Positions 47,916-62,355 of a stretch of 64,000 nt of DNA are shown piece after piece. Source of the DNA: Rhabditoides inermis (Eukaryota; Nematoda; Chromadorea; Rhabditida; Rhabditidae); contig CAWZYM010000405.1 in NCBI GenBank assembly GCA_963966185.1, forward strand, positions 232,501 to 296,500, read 5' to 3'. The translations under genes were made by a program, and so were the position numbers. Below the pieces are notes generated by a model that worked only from the letters and a program-made list of their open reading frames with translations, did not search any database and had not been told where the DNA came from. Position 1 is the first letter of the stretch. Each line of letters begins with the position of its first letter.

Positions 47916-49845
47916 TCAGTGGAGAAAGCGGCGCATTCTCGTAGCCGCAGCCTTGATCTTGTCCATCTTTCGGCAAGTCTCCCGCACGACGCAACCCTGA
48001 AAATCGAGTTGTAGTATACGGTATACCCTAATCTCCCCAATATCTTCTGAATTTACTCATTATCATTATGTGAACTTAAGGTCGCTGCGAAAACTTCCAA
48101 CTTGAAAAGGTGTTGGGAGAATGGAGCATGTGTGTGCAACTAAATAGCCCGCAAGATTTGAGGTTGCATATGCCGCGACATACGATTAGCATAAAGAGAG
48201 GGAAACTAGAGAGGGAGAGAGAGAGGGAGGGAGGGAGGGAGTGATATCATAGTTCGGAACTCAGAACATAGAACAAGACCAAAGCGATTACGTTTTTTTG
48301 CATACGAACTACTTTTTAGATTCAAGGGTTTCACAGCTGCTTACAAAGAATCGCGAAAAGCTGCTCCCAGCCGTTTTTAATAGCTTTATTAATACCTAGG
48401 AAATATAAATGTAAATGTATTCGATTAGCTGAATATAGCATCGCAGGACAATCACGTCGCTGACGTAGAACCAGCAAAAGGCTTGAAACTATGAGAACTC
48501 GACGCTAACAAATACGATGTACTCGCCTTGTAGAGGGGAAAATCTTGTACTTTGAAAGCTCTCCGACTAGTTAAAGGCTAATCCGATCGCTCCTAACAGC
48601 CCCGCATTAATCTGTGATCGACGATCATCCAACGACGTCAAATCCATGTGCATATCTCCCTCAGTGAGTCAAGGGGAAATGTATCAAGACAAAAGCTGGG
48701 AGAGAGAGAGAGAGATTCGGTGTGATGTGTGGAAAAACGCCCGAACAAAAACTCCGAAGTATACCTTGCTATGGTCCTTTCCGCTCATAAACACGTGACC
48801 AGCTTTGCACACGCATGCCGGAAGACCGCACTCGAGCGAGAAGCACGTAGAAACCTATAATCAATACAATTTTGATACTTAGTTGTTATTTAGTTTACAG
48901 TGTTTCCCCCAACCGTATCGATAGTGACGCACGCATTTTTGCCAAAGTGATCGCGATCGCATATGCAACCAGGCGCCTCGCCCCGTGTCTTCGGTAGTAT
49001 AGTGGTTAGTATCCGCGTCTGTCACATGCGAGACCCGGGTTCAATTCCCGGCCGAAGAGAATCCTTTGCACTTTTCACGTTATACACTTTATTTGATGCT
49101 ATTTTTGAAGATATATTATTAGAGTTTAATTAATTCCAATATGTTATTTCACCTGCATGTAATCGTCACAGCTCTTCTCGCCGCACTTGTTCGTGCACTC
49201 GCGCCACTCGGCGTTCTTCGGGCAGCCCTTTGCGCGCTGAAATAGGTATTTGAAAAAAAAACTTTTTGCGGTGTCGTGCATTTTAAATGATTCTGCTGAT
49301 TTCTCGTTGCTCTGTGGCGATCATCTGAGAGAGAGTTGCAACCGATAGATTGTTTCTTTCAGTTTTCCTTTCTTCCATGTCGCCATAGTGTCTAGCCACG
49401 ACTACGACGTATCTCTCACCCTGGCATCAGCCGCCGCCTTCTCAGCGTCCGTCGAGCGAACCACGCGGCGGCACTCCATCAGAGGACAGCCGATCTGCAA
49501 CCGGGAGATGTACTGACGTACTGGATCAAGTCATGATTTCATGAAGAATATTCCATGAAACATGTTGCATGTGATATTGCTTACAGAGTTTCCAGCGCGC
49601 GAACGGCATAAGAGAAAAATCATGGAAATAAGTGGAAATGCAGAGATCTCTTGATCTCTTCTTTGTTTTCATCTTGCTAGCCTACAATCCGATTGTTCAC
49701 CTGGTTCAACTCCTGGGTGATCACACATCCCGGCTCGGCCACCTGCGGACAGTCCGGACGGGGGACGCATCTGGAGAGAGAGGAATGAGAGAGAGAGCAG
49801 GGAGAGAGAGAGAGAGAGAGCAGAGCAGAGAGAGCGCAGAGCAGA

Positions 49846-49916
<71 letters not shown>

Positions 49917-49950
49917 AGAGCAGAGAGAGCGCAGAGCAGAGCAGAGCAGA

Positions 49951-50001
<51 letters not shown>

Positions 50002-50197
50002 CACCGTCCGGTATCACAATAGTATCCCGGCTTGCATCGCGTTGTTTGCGAGCATTCCACGTCCGTTTCCGCCGACACACCTGGAAGGAAATTTGGATTT
50101 CAAAAAGAGATAAGAAGCGAATGTCAATGTACTGTGTATACGAATTTTTTTCAAACTGACCGGCGAGGGCGAGTGAGAGTATGAGCGCGCGAATCAT
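47916..50197 (-). CDS. Secreted TIL-domain (trypsin-inhibitor-like) cysteine-rich protein
   Basis: Seven exons from ATG at 50197 to TGA at 47916 give 170 residues: 50005-50080, 49701-49770, 49420-49494, 49153-49236, 48765-48854 and 47916-47996 after the first exon 50161-50197. The signal peptide is MIRALILSLALAG. The C-terminal half is a trypsin-inhibitor-like domain with about ten cysteines: CPKNAEWREC, CGEKSC, STCFSLECGLPACVC, KAGHVFMSG and GCVVRETC. In nematodes such domains inhibit serine proteases or occur as modules of larger secreted proteins. The N-terminal half has eight more cysteines (CSQTTRCKPGYYC and CVPRPDCP), not a clear second TIL. The last 18 residues are Lys/Arg-rich. Every intron keeps phase. 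Intron 2 is a (CT)n repeat on the coding strand that doubles as the pyrimidine tract, and a tRNA-Asp lies antisense in intron 5. Confidence 0.85.
48988..49059 (+). tRNA. tRNA-Asp (GTC)
   Basis: 72-nt cloverleaf: acceptor TCTTCGG/CCGAAGA with discriminator G, A box TAGTATAGTGG, anticodon loop CTGTCAC (GTC) closed by CGCGT/ATGCG, and TPsiC arm CCCGGGTTCAATTCCCGG (B box). No CCA is encoded. It lies antisense inside an intron of the TIL gene. Confidence 0.95.
49775..49998. repeat. Compound (GA)n/(GAGCA)n tract in the TIL gene
   Basis: About 220 bp of GA repeat with interspersed AGAGCAGAGCAG units. It forms nearly all of intron 2 of the minus-strand gene. The donor GTGCGCCTCTCT meets the repeat at once and the acceptor is TCTCTCTCCAG. 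Confidence 0.95.
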
Positions 50198-50442
50198 GTC
50201 GTCTTCTACTGCCAGCAGGCACGAAGCAATGAGAAGAGTGTGAGTGGGAGACAATACAACACACGTCTTGAGAGACAGAACAAAACAGCCCCACCTCTAC
50301 TCGTCGCCCTGCGCGCTCTCCGAACCGCGCGCTCTCTCGCCACCCTCTCACCTGTCAGCTGACTCGCGCTTCACGTATTTTTGTCCTCCCGGCAGGAAGC
50401 GATTCATCATGAAACACGCGGAGGAGGATCTGCTCTCTCGGT

Positions 50443-50479
<37 letters not shown>

Positions 50480-51472
50480 ACAAAATCCAAAATAGAAGAG
50501 TGTTTTGGGTTTGGGGGATCAGATTCGACATTCGACACCGACATCATCGGCGCAATTACAGTGCGTGCGGACCTGTCTCTTCTTGTCTCCCTCTCCTTCC
50601 TCTCTCACTCTTTTCCCGCGCATGTGCCCTTCTATGACAATTATACCCCTTCTTCTTCCCCTCAAACGCATAGCCTACTCAAACGGGTCTACTCCGTTTC
50701 TTCTTCGCGCGCGCTTCCTTGATTTGCATGCGGATGCAGCGCTTGCCGTAAACCCTTCTGCTGCTGTATGGGCTGTATGGCTGTATATGGCCGGGCTACC
50801 GCTATGCTAATTGTCCGCGGTCACAATCGCTCACTTGTGTCGCTTTTTGACTGGCGGGCGAAGACTCGGTGCAGCGAGAGAGATCGCAAAAAGTGCGGCG
50901 CGAGTAATTTCGACCAGATTCGGACGACACACACGCGCAATTGCGCATTTTTGATCGCCGACCGCGCTTTTTTGCCCTGAAGAGTTAACTTTTTCCGGGA
51001 CTGTAGCCATCGTATAGTAATCGAGTCGAAACCCGCCTCCCCAAATCTCTTCCAATGCCTTCCAATACCTTGCCCTCTTCCTTCTTCCTTCCGCGTTTTG
51101 TGAGGATCATCTGAAGTGCGATGTGCGTGGATCATCTACCTTCTGCTTCTCACCCGCTAGTGTGACCTGCTGTTCCTTCTTGGCTCTCCTCCCTCATCCC
51201 TCCTTTATTGACTTACTACTTACTAGTCATAGCCTCGGCCTACCGGTTCTCTCCCCCTCGCCAGCGCCTCTAGTGTCCGATATAGACATCCTCGAGATCA
51301 CTTAGCGCCGCCGGCCGCCCGCCGCCATTCTACACACATTGCAAATCCAGATATATGCGGCCGCCCGCTGATTGACCATGTCGCTTTTTGGCGATTGCCC
51401 CGGTGATAGAAGCGCGTGTGTGTTTGCTTTGCATTTCCTCGAAACGACGTTTCAGTGCCATCCGTTCATGTA
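50198..51472. other. Divergent upstream region of the TIL and ZP genes
   Basis: Contains a (CT)n run at 50443-50480 and a GC-rich stretch near 51300-51330. It ends at a TTTCAG (51450-51455) preceding the ZP start by about 17 bases. No exon is supported here. Confidence 0.5.
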
Positions 51473-52880
51473 ATGCGCGGTCGTCTCTCCCTCCTACTGC
51501 CAACAGTACTGCTACTGCACCAGGTAGACGTTGCTATCATTGTGTCATCACTCTGGACTAAGGAATCAAACATAAGCAGTATAGTAATGCTACTGGTAAG
51601 CGGTATACGGTAGAGGATGAGTACAGTGTTTGCAGGCGTTGTGCGGCGACTTTGAGAACGCGCGTATCGTGGGCGTGCCGGCGCTGACTTGCTCCAACTC
51701 GTCGATCCAGCTGCACTGGACGAGCAGCATCGCCTTCCAGGGACGCGTCACCGTCAAGCGGTCAGCCGATCTGCCTCTCAACACATTTCTATTCCTCTCC
51801 ATCATTACTGCTACCAATTTATCACCTTGGTACGGTCGAGCGCCCGGGATCGGGATCGAACCCAATGGTGTAGTACCAAAGTCCTCCTTCGACCCCTCCG
51901 CAGAGTGAATCTCTTGGATCGAGAGAATACTTTTACCTTTACCATTACGTACGCGCTGCTGAAAAACGAAAAAAAACGGTCGCCGGTTGTGCTCTGCCTC
52001 TGAAAACATTTGTTTTACGTCGTGAAACCGCTTTCCAGAAAAAAACGGACAGCGAAAAGAAACACCCGGAATATGTATGTTATGAATTCAGGTATGCCGA
52101 TTTGTGCTCCGGTGATTTCTCGTCCAATATCGCCAAGGAGGCCTCGTTCCGCATTGACATCGCCAAGTGCACGGATACGACTTATATGAACGTGGGTACA
52201 TCATCTAACTTATCTTATTATGCTCCTATTCGAAGCGTATTTTCACATAGCCTGTCTTTTTTTCATCATACGACATACGACAATGAAAGCTTTCGTATTC
52301 TTCCCTCTTTACGTAATTACATTGACTGTCATTTTTCACTACCATCGTACATGTCACATGTGATCCCCTTCAGAACGGTTCGCGGCTCGTGTCTGCGGTC
52401 GTCGAGATCGGCTTCCATCCGCTCGTCGTCACGTCGTCCGATCGCGTCTTCGCCGTGCAATGCCTCGACAACACCTTCGCCGTCGTCAAACAGCGCATGC
52501 ACAAGGACACTGTGTACGCACCTTGCGTCATCCGCTGCGTCATGCGTCACTTTGCAGCCACTGCCAGCACGTCATTCGGCAGGCGTCACGCTGGGACTCG
52601 TCCACCGTCTTCCACGTCGGCGATTCGATAGTGCACGAGTGGAACTGTCAGTTCGACGAGAAAGGTGACGTCACCATTTCAATATGACGTCACAGATGGT
52701 CTTTAGACAATGAGAAGTACCACACCTATCTCACCGACTGTAACGCCGTCTCGCAAACCGGCAAGCTCATCCATTTGATAGACGAAAATGGGTGGGTTGT
52801 GTGTTGGACCATTCACGTCTGTGATTGTTACGCAATAACGTTTTGATTCTTGCAAATTGCTGAAAAGGGCCTGGGCTTTC

Positions 52881-52960
<80 letters not shown>

Positions 52961-55900
52961 ATCTCTATCTCTCTATCATCTGCCACTTAGCCTCGCGGAT
53001 TTGGTCAAAACACGCGCATGTTGCGATATCCAGAGGAGAGAGAGAGAGAGAGACTATTCATCTAGCGCCGCCCGCCTCCGATCTATTCACTTGCTATAAT
53101 TGTGGCGATAGACTACGGTCATATGCCCCTCATCTCTCTCTCTCTCACTCTCTCTCTCCTCTTTCATTCGCTTCCTCAATAGCAAAACGATACGGCGAGG
53201 CAACTGGATTGCGCGACGCATTACATAGCCGGCGACAGAAGACGCATAGCCAAATCACAGGGAGAACCGATCAAACAAAACACCAATGTTTTTGGTATGT
53301 AATGTTGAACAGCGCGGATAACTTACAGATAGAAATCATTCTATCGAAATCTCGGTGTTTCAGAATCGACTCGCAAATCGCAAGTCGCAATTCGATTTTC
53401 ACTACTATAATGAATTGTAAATAGATCAACAAGATCAACGTCGTCGTCGTTGTCGCATTTGCTATTTGCTCATTTGCATTTTGAATTGGAATTTTTGGAG
53501 AGAAAAGACTTTTGGAGAGTGAACTTGATCGGCGAATGTCGATAGTCGACAGATTAGTTGAACGTAATCTTTAACTTTACTTCGCCGTGAAATCTGGAAA
53601 TGGCCATATATCTGTGTAACGTCGTCTCGCAATGGTATCGGTATTTTGAAATTGGCAGAGGGAAATGGTGATAGTTTATAGCTTACGCCAGAGCGATAGT
53701 TTTCGATCTACCTCGCTTGCAGTTCGAAATACGGTGCCATAACCGTCTGCCTCTCTTGTTTTGTGTGCTATTGCCGAGACCTGAGTCTCTGTCTTCCTCT
53801 GATCTACCCCATCGCGCGCAACTTATTGCGAGCATAGAAATAGAACTATAGTTAACAGATGATTGTAACGTGGTCGTCCCCCGCAGGTGCATCATCGACT
53901 CGGAGCTGATGGGCGACCTGGTCTACAACCAGTACATGGTCAAGATATACGCGCGCGCCAAGATCTTCCGACTGCTGTCCGGAGAAAAGTACAGGTAATC
54001 TCTCTCTCTCTCTCTCCTGCTCCTGCCGCTTACCATCCCATATTTGGTGTTGCGATGTTGCGACGTAAGCCCACCATCAGCATTTCCTCTTTTCATATCC
54101 CATATCCAGGTTCGAGTGCTACATGCAGATGTGCGCCAAGGACGGCGGCTGTCGCGATCAACCCTTTGTGAGTTGTTGTTGTTTTCGTTGTTGTTGTTTA
54201 CTTGTTTACACAAGCAACACCACCACTTCTCAGCCGCCAAAATGCGCGTTCACGCGCGACGAAATCGTGCAGCGATACGAGAAGAGGAACACGGAGATTG
54301 ACCACCTGAAAACCGGTAATCCTACTCACTACTCTTACCAGTAACTCGGAAAAGCACTCAGGAAGTGACGTCACACTGCTTGTAGGTTTGCTTTCCGAGC
54401 AGACGTCGGTGGAGAGGCAGGTGAAGGTGACGAGCGAGTGGATCACCGTGCACAACAACGAGTACACCTCCATCGACATGCTCACCGAGCGTGAGTCGTG
54501 ACGTCATCATGGTCTATGATGTCATGTGATTTTTAGGCTACTACCTCACCACCTTCATGAACCACGCGATTCGTGAGGACGCGGAGACGACGCCCGCAAA
54601 GCACTTCCTCATGGGCATCTCCTATCGCGAGCCGAGCAAGGAGGATGTGATCAAGGAGCTCAAGTCACTCAAGGCGGGTTCATACAGTAGAAGCACAACC
54701 AACACCGCTTCGCATCAGTATCGCTGCCTTTGCTGACACGACGAGAATATTCATTCAGATTGAACATCACATACCAACTTGAAATCATTTCAGCCAGCCA
54801 GAGAAAAGTCGGACGACGACATACATGTAACTCCGGTCCTCTTCACGTCACTACTGGTACACTTCCCGATCTCATACTCCTTCAAAAATATCACATTTCC
54901 AGAGTGAAGTGTCCGAGGACATCGAGTCGATCACCGAATCCATCACACTCGCCCCGGTCGTCACCAGATCGCCGCAGCCGCACACCAACGACACCACGCC
55001 CCGTGCGTCTCCGCCCATCGAGACGCGCCCGCCCTCCGCCACACCCTCAGTCATGCATCGGCTGCCGATCCACCCCCTGCAAGAGTTCAACCGCATCATC
55101 GAACCCGTGCTCAATTCCATACCCACGACAATACACAAAAGCGCTCCAACCACTGTCACTACCACTACAACCACCACTACTTCTTCAACCACCACTACTC
55201 TGCCAACCACCACTACAACAGTCCATCAGCGACTTCCAACAACTCCCATCCCTCCTTCACTCGCAACAACTACGACAACGACTTTCACGACTCCTCCGCC
55301 AACCACCACCACCACATTCCGACCCAGGCACGTCGCCACGTTGCGATTCTACGAGACAACACCAGCCAGGTGGGAAAACTCACTAGTACTCAGACGAAAT
55401 TCGAGTTCAGGAAGATCGAAAAGCTGCCGGACAATGTGAAACCATTCAAGAAGAACGAACAGGTACTGGGAGCAAAAGCACACGGTAAGCCTGTATCCAA
55501 CAAAGCTTGAGACATTCAATTGCAGCGGACGAGTATGTGAACAGAGCCGACTGGAGACTAAACGACGAAATAGATCCAGATTTGGCATGTGCCAACTCCA
55601 CAATCAACGCGGTATGTAAAGAAATCATAGAACATGAAATCTCGTATCTTGTTTAGACACATCGCACCTGTTCGTGGTCGGGACTCGAGCAAGTGATGTT
55701 CGTATGGTCTGTCGGGTCTCTCCTCGCATGGATACTCCTCTTCGGAGTACTATTCTACAAGTACAACACAAAGAGACCGACTTGGAACGAATACAGGTAG
55801 AACACAGTCGACTGAATGATTCTAGAAACCAATTTAGAGATCGTGAGCTAGCGCGAACGATGCACCCACGCATGCTGCGACAAGAACATCCTTGGCTACA

Positions 55901-55967
55901 TCCAGATGCCTTCGAGGAGCCGCGATCGCAGCTCAGCAAGAACGAGATAGACCTCAGCAAATTCTAA
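51473..55967 (+). CDS. ZP-domain transmembrane protein with Thr-rich stalk
   Basis: Seventeen exons are modelled from ATG 51473 to TAA 55965-55967, about 657 residues. A signal peptide (MRGRLSLLLPTVLLLHQ) precedes a zona-pellucida-type domain at about 18-290. Its cysteines lie in LCGDF, LTCSNSS, DLCSGDF, AKCTD, VQCLD, HCQH, NCQFDE, TDCNA, CIIDS and the ECYMQMC...GGCRD cluster. ZP domains polymerise into apical extracellular matrix such as cuticle. A linker and a Thr/Pro-rich mucin-like stretch follow (about 430-483). After that come KFEFRKIEKLPDNVKPF, a transmembrane helix near 577-598 (VMFVWSVGSLLAWILLFGVLFY, within one exon) and a 60-residue cytoplasmic tail. Which ZP paralog it is (cutl, dyf-7, noah and so on) cannot be told. 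Two soft spots are a GC donor after 54673 and a frame change inside the Thr-rich exon, modelled as an intron 55221-55327 with a poor donor (GTCCAT). Confidence 0.82.
52883..52976. repeat. (CT)n microsatellite in a ZP-gene intron
   Basis: CT repeat of about 90 bp ending in ATCTCTATCTCT variants. A shorter GA run follows near 53034-53055. Confidence 0.95.
53678..53843 (+). repeat. 150-bp dispersed repeat, copy B
   Basis: Same blocks and order as 42203-42352, with small insertions. It ends just upstream of the acceptor of the ZP exon at 53887. Confidence 0.85.
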
Positions 55968-56163
55968 TTATTCTCATTTTAAAATCTAAACCCACGTCTG
56001 TAATGCAGTTGTAGTCACGATGTCATCCCTTGCCTTCTGTACATTTCGTTGCCGCTAAATTATTCTAGTTGCGCTTAGCACTGCAAACTTGTTACTCCGT
56101 GTACTCGTCAATGTCATTCGTCATATCTACATGTCTTTCATACCTTGTAATTGTGATAAGATT

Positions 56164-56169
56164 AATAAA
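56164..56169 (+). promoter_or_regulatory. Poly(A) signal of the ZP gene
   Basis: AATAAA about 200 bp after the stop. The gap 55968-56289 between this gene and the convergent ATP synthase gene contains only the two 3' flanks. Confidence 0.7.
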
Positions 56170-56267
56170 GAAAACCTAAACGACCTCGATACAAGTCGCA
56201 TTTATTCGACAATAGATCTACACCAGTTTTCCAGTCAGTCGCAACGAAAATCTAAATAAACTATAGA

Positions 56268-56273
56268 TTTATT
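56268..56273 (-). promoter_or_regulatory. Poly(A) signal of the ATP synthase g gene
   Basis: Minus-strand AATAAA some 17 bp after the stop at 56290. Confidence 0.7.
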
Positions 56274-56289
56274 GATTTTCTAGATTATC

Positions 56290-57172
56290 TTAGATCCTGT
56301 TCTTCTCCTCCTCAGCCTTGATCTCAGCGGCCTTCTTCTTGGTCTCGGACGAGACGTAGTCAGAACCCACCTAAACATAAACATGCTGACACAATCATAA
56401 GAACAACAAAATGAAACTATGATCAAAACCCACAAGGTATCCGAAGACGTGACGACGGCCGACCATCTCTCCAACGAAGAACCAGAAGATGATCTCAAGA
56501 GCGACAGCAGAGTAGACCAGACCCTCCTACAAACGACAATGACATGATATCACAACAAAACATTGTAATTACGTAGCATATAATACAAAAAAACTCACGC
56601 GAACAGAGAGGTTCTTGTAGGCGCCCGACTGGATGTACTGGACAACCTGGTTGAACTCCTTCTTGATGACGGGCCAGTCAGCCTGCTTGGGAGGAGCCAG
56701 CTCCCTCTTGGCAACACCCTGCAATGACGAGTAATCAGTGAATGAACAGCTGATTCAAAAACATATCTTTAAAAACTGAAACTTACTAACAAATTTTTTT
56801 TCACAAAACAAACAACAAATACTACAACTGGAAAAATCACCCGCAGATGTAAAATAGAATCAATGAGTGATAGACAATTCGTTTCCATCGTTTCAATAAT
56901 AATGATTATTATCGCGATGTGTGCTATTTTTATCCAAAATGATAACGACACATCAATCAGATAAAAAGGAATGAACTTGATGTATAAACACTGTGAATAC
57001 AACATAAATTGTGACGTGATTTTGAAAAATCACAACATTGCACGTAAATAACAGAAAGAGTACATACCTTAAGCAGTCCGAAGCGGCGAGGGAACTGCGC
57101 CTTCTGGTGGCGGTACAGCACGCCGAACGAGTTGGCGAGCTTCTCGAACATGTTCATCGGACGGGTCGCCAT
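56290..57172 (-). CDS. Mitochondrial ATP synthase subunit g
   Basis: Four phase-0 exons (57068-57172, 56599-56718, 56434-56526, 56290-56370) encode 132 residues. Subunit g is a small inner-membrane protein of the Fo part of ATP synthase and helps dimerise the enzyme and shape cristae. The N-terminus (FEKLANSFGVLYRHQKAQFP) and middle (VIKKEFNQVVQYIQSGAYKNLSVREG) fit the family. The single membrane segment LEIIFWFFVGEMVGRR contains GxxxG (GEMVG), the dimer motif described for subunit g. The tail is charged (KKKAAEIKAEEEKNRI). The ATG lies one base after TTGTAGCAG, a probable trans-splice site. C. elegans has paralogs of this gene, so no symbol is assigned. Confidence 0.9.
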
Positions 57173-58176
57173 CCTGCTACAAAAGCGCGTAAAACATCAT
57201 AAGTTCGAAAATGTGGATAGATATCATCTGCAGTGATACATATGTTGTGTGCATCGATGAAACGTAACCAACAATAACATTATAAATCAAAAAAGTGAGT
57301 TCAAAATACGTGAAAAGTGAGTCAAACGCCATGCAACAGCAGGGAGGGCTCTTTGCGCCGCCCATGTTCACTGCAACCGTTACAGTACACCCAGAGGCTT
57401 TCCGTTGCGGGACCAATTCACAACAGAAACGAGAGTTTTTGTTATTTTATCAATTTCTGGGTTTTCATTTTGAAGAATATATATCAAAGGTGCTAGCTAA
57501 TATGGATTGACACATAATTACTTAATGCCTCCACGAATGTGTAAACCAATGCATCGTATCCCGTCATAACGGTCAGCCAAACACTGTCTGTCTGTTGTTG
57601 GGATCCGATTCTGTGGTCTGCGATAAATTTTGTCTAGTCACAACATATCACATTATATATCACTAGCAGGTTCCAAGTGATCAGTCGCAACATTGATCGC
57701 AGCGGCGTTCCGTTTTTGTAGCGCACCAGCAGCCACTTTGCAGGGCAGCTATTGATCTTTCGCCCAGATCGCACCAGTGGTCTTTCCTCTCTCGCTCTCC
57801 GACCCCTTTCTCCCCACAACCAAAAGTGATCGCCCACGCTTATCTAATAGAACAAGTACAAACGGATCAAATCTTGAATAGTTTGATAAAACATTTATCT
57901 CGATATATATAATTCTCTAGACTCTGCACTGCTTGGTTACAATAAAACTGGGTGCTCTACAAACAACCGTCGGGTATCTTACAGTACTCACTCACTCAAA
58001 ACTTATACAGAATATTAACGCCAAGAAGTATTGTAAAAAGTCGGCTGAGAATTTGGGGGCGGCTTGCTCCTTCAGGCCAAGGAAGCGAGAAGAATGGAAT
58101 GGTTCGCACGATCACAAGTACAAGTGTCTATACAGGGGCGGGTATTGCTAGGGGGAGGGACTAGCGTGAGCGGCAT
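57173..58176. other. Intergenic between ATP synthase g and V-ATPase B
   Basis: No exon or RNA gene recognised. The region is the 5' flank of the ATP synthase gene and the 3' flank of vha-12, both on the minus strand. The gap of about 1 kb is long for a nematode operon, so co-transcription is unlikely. Confidence 0.5.
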
Positions 58177-60503
<2,327 letters not shown>

Positions 60504-61527
60504 CACTGCAATCAATCAATGTAATCAATGTTGTATCCACTAATCACTGCGCATGTTTCAATCAAACGCGTGGATTGCAATTAACAATAGCGAATGTGAA
60601 ATAGTCATTCAATCAAACATGTTGGAATATGCATTAGGAGACGATTGTCACTCAAGAAAGAAAACAAGATGAAACAGCTGTTGATGCGCGCGCGAGCGGA
60701 AGAGGAACAAATGTGTGAATTGCGCGCGAGCTGAGAAATACTAGTAATTCGCATCAAGATACTAAAACATCAAGAATAATAAGTAAGTGCTCCGAGGTCG
60801 AAAGACCGTCTTTGAATTGCAAACGCATCCGAGTATCGGCAAAATAGAGACGCCCGGAGGCGGTGAAAATCAATGTGGCGGGCGCAGACAATGGAATCGA
60901 GGAAGTGGCGAGTGCGGAGCAGGCAAATGCTCATGCGCACCACTGTGGTTGTAGTAGATGGTGAGTGAATACAATCGAATGATGGATGTATGAGCCTCAT
61001 GAATCGTGTCTATTACAGCCAACCGCGGGGCCACAACTGCTGGTTGATAGTTGGTCTTCAGCCTCGCGTTTGGTAAATATAGCCCCCATGAATACGAATC
61101 GCGGCGGGACCCGCGCGCATATAAATGTCAAATACGTTTCATGAAACGTCTGCATTCAAAACATATTCGAATCAAAAAAAGGTATTTCAAAAAATAAGAC
61201 GAAAATGTGTTGAATTCAGTGCTATACCTATTTTTATTTTTTACCATACACTACAAAACGGTGTTTTTCACTATCTAATCGCAATTATGTAACTGTATTA
61301 TTATTTTAGTTAATTATATATTTTATTTCGTTGTTTATTGATGTTTTCTCATCAATCAATTGTGAATTATGTTCATACAAGTTTTTAGAAGATATGTGTA
61401 TTGAGTTCTTTGCTCCCAAGTTTTATGTGGTTAACAATGATATCAAATGTGAGCCAATTTGATCTGTTCATATAAGATCTGTCGTCGTTGATTCTGTATT
61501 TTGTCACTTCCCTTCTTTCTTCACAAC
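60504..61527. other. Divergent upstream region of vha-12 and the ubiquitin-like gene
   Basis: GC-rich patches near 60680-60730 and 60850-60900, then very AT-rich from 61150. No exon was found. Confidence 0.5.
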
Positions 61528-61743
61528 ATGTAAGTCTATTACTGTGTGCCATATCACCAATCAATGTCTCGTTATCTACAACAATCAGTGATTGTTATCT
61601 ATCGCTCGTTTCATCGCCATTTCATTTCACTTTCAGGAAACTCAATGTCGTTGTGTACAATAAGACGCGCAAGCTAGCTGGCCACCGATTCACTATCCAA
61701 GTCGACGGACGCACTACCATATCAGAGGTGGGATACCCTGTCA

Positions 61744-61784
<41 letters not shown>

Positions 61785-62062
61785 GCACACCATCTCTTGC
61801 TGTTTCAGGCGAAACAGCTGATAGAGCAGGCGACTACCGTTCCCGCAGAGATCCAGTGGATCGTATTCGGATGTGAGTATTCATTGGCACAGATTGATTG
61901 ATTGACACAGTATACATAGTATTGCTTGATTGATATGTACTGATTGATTCAGGTCGCGAGCAAGAGGACCAGGTCACAATGGACGAGCTAGGAATCCGCG
62001 ACGGCTACACCCTATACTCAACCCCCACCATCGTCGAAGTCCCGTCCATGCCCAATCTCTAA
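61528..62062 (+). CDS. Small ubiquitin-like protein, start codon split by an intron
   Basis: Exons 61528-61529, 61637-61727, 61809-61872 and 61953-62062 give 88 residues. The only in-frame start is made by joining AT (before GTAAGT at 61530) to G (after TTTCAG at 61636), giving M then KLNVVVYNKTRKLAG. The protein has a beta-grasp, ubiquitin-like pattern: a first strand pair (MKLNVVVYNKTRKLAGHRFTIQV as two strands), helix SEAKQLIEQATTVP, then EIQWIVFGCREQEDQVTMDELGI (the QRLIF...L.DYGI-like part) and DGYTLYSTP. There is no C-terminal Gly-Gly, so conjugation is unlikely. The function is unknown. An AATAAA overlaps the stop codon (62061-62066). A (CT)n tract lies at 61744-61782, shortly after the second donor. 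Confidence 0.75.
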
Positions 62063-62066
62063 TAAA
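62061..62066 (+). promoter_or_regulatory. Poly(A) signal overlapping a stop codon
   Basis: TAATAAAC: the last two bases of TAA form the first two of AATAAA, implying a 3' UTR of only some 15-20 bases. The 62067-62355 gap is otherwise empty. Confidence 0.5.
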
Positions 62067-62355
62067 CACTTTGCACTTTCAGAATCACATTTATACATAA
62101 CATGATCAAACATTGTCAACATAATCACAATATATGTACACAAGGAATATGTCAGAGGGGGAGTGTGCACGTGTGTGCTGAGGGATAGAGAGGGAGTAGG
62201 TGCGAGAAGGCACAGTCGAGTATGGTACACTTTCCCCTAGGGGGAGAACAAAATCAACGCAACTACCTCGTCTAGAAATCGGTGTGATTATTAGAGGGTA
62301 CGAAAATGCGCACGCAAAATGATCAATCGAGTCAATAGTTACCATAATACCCATC

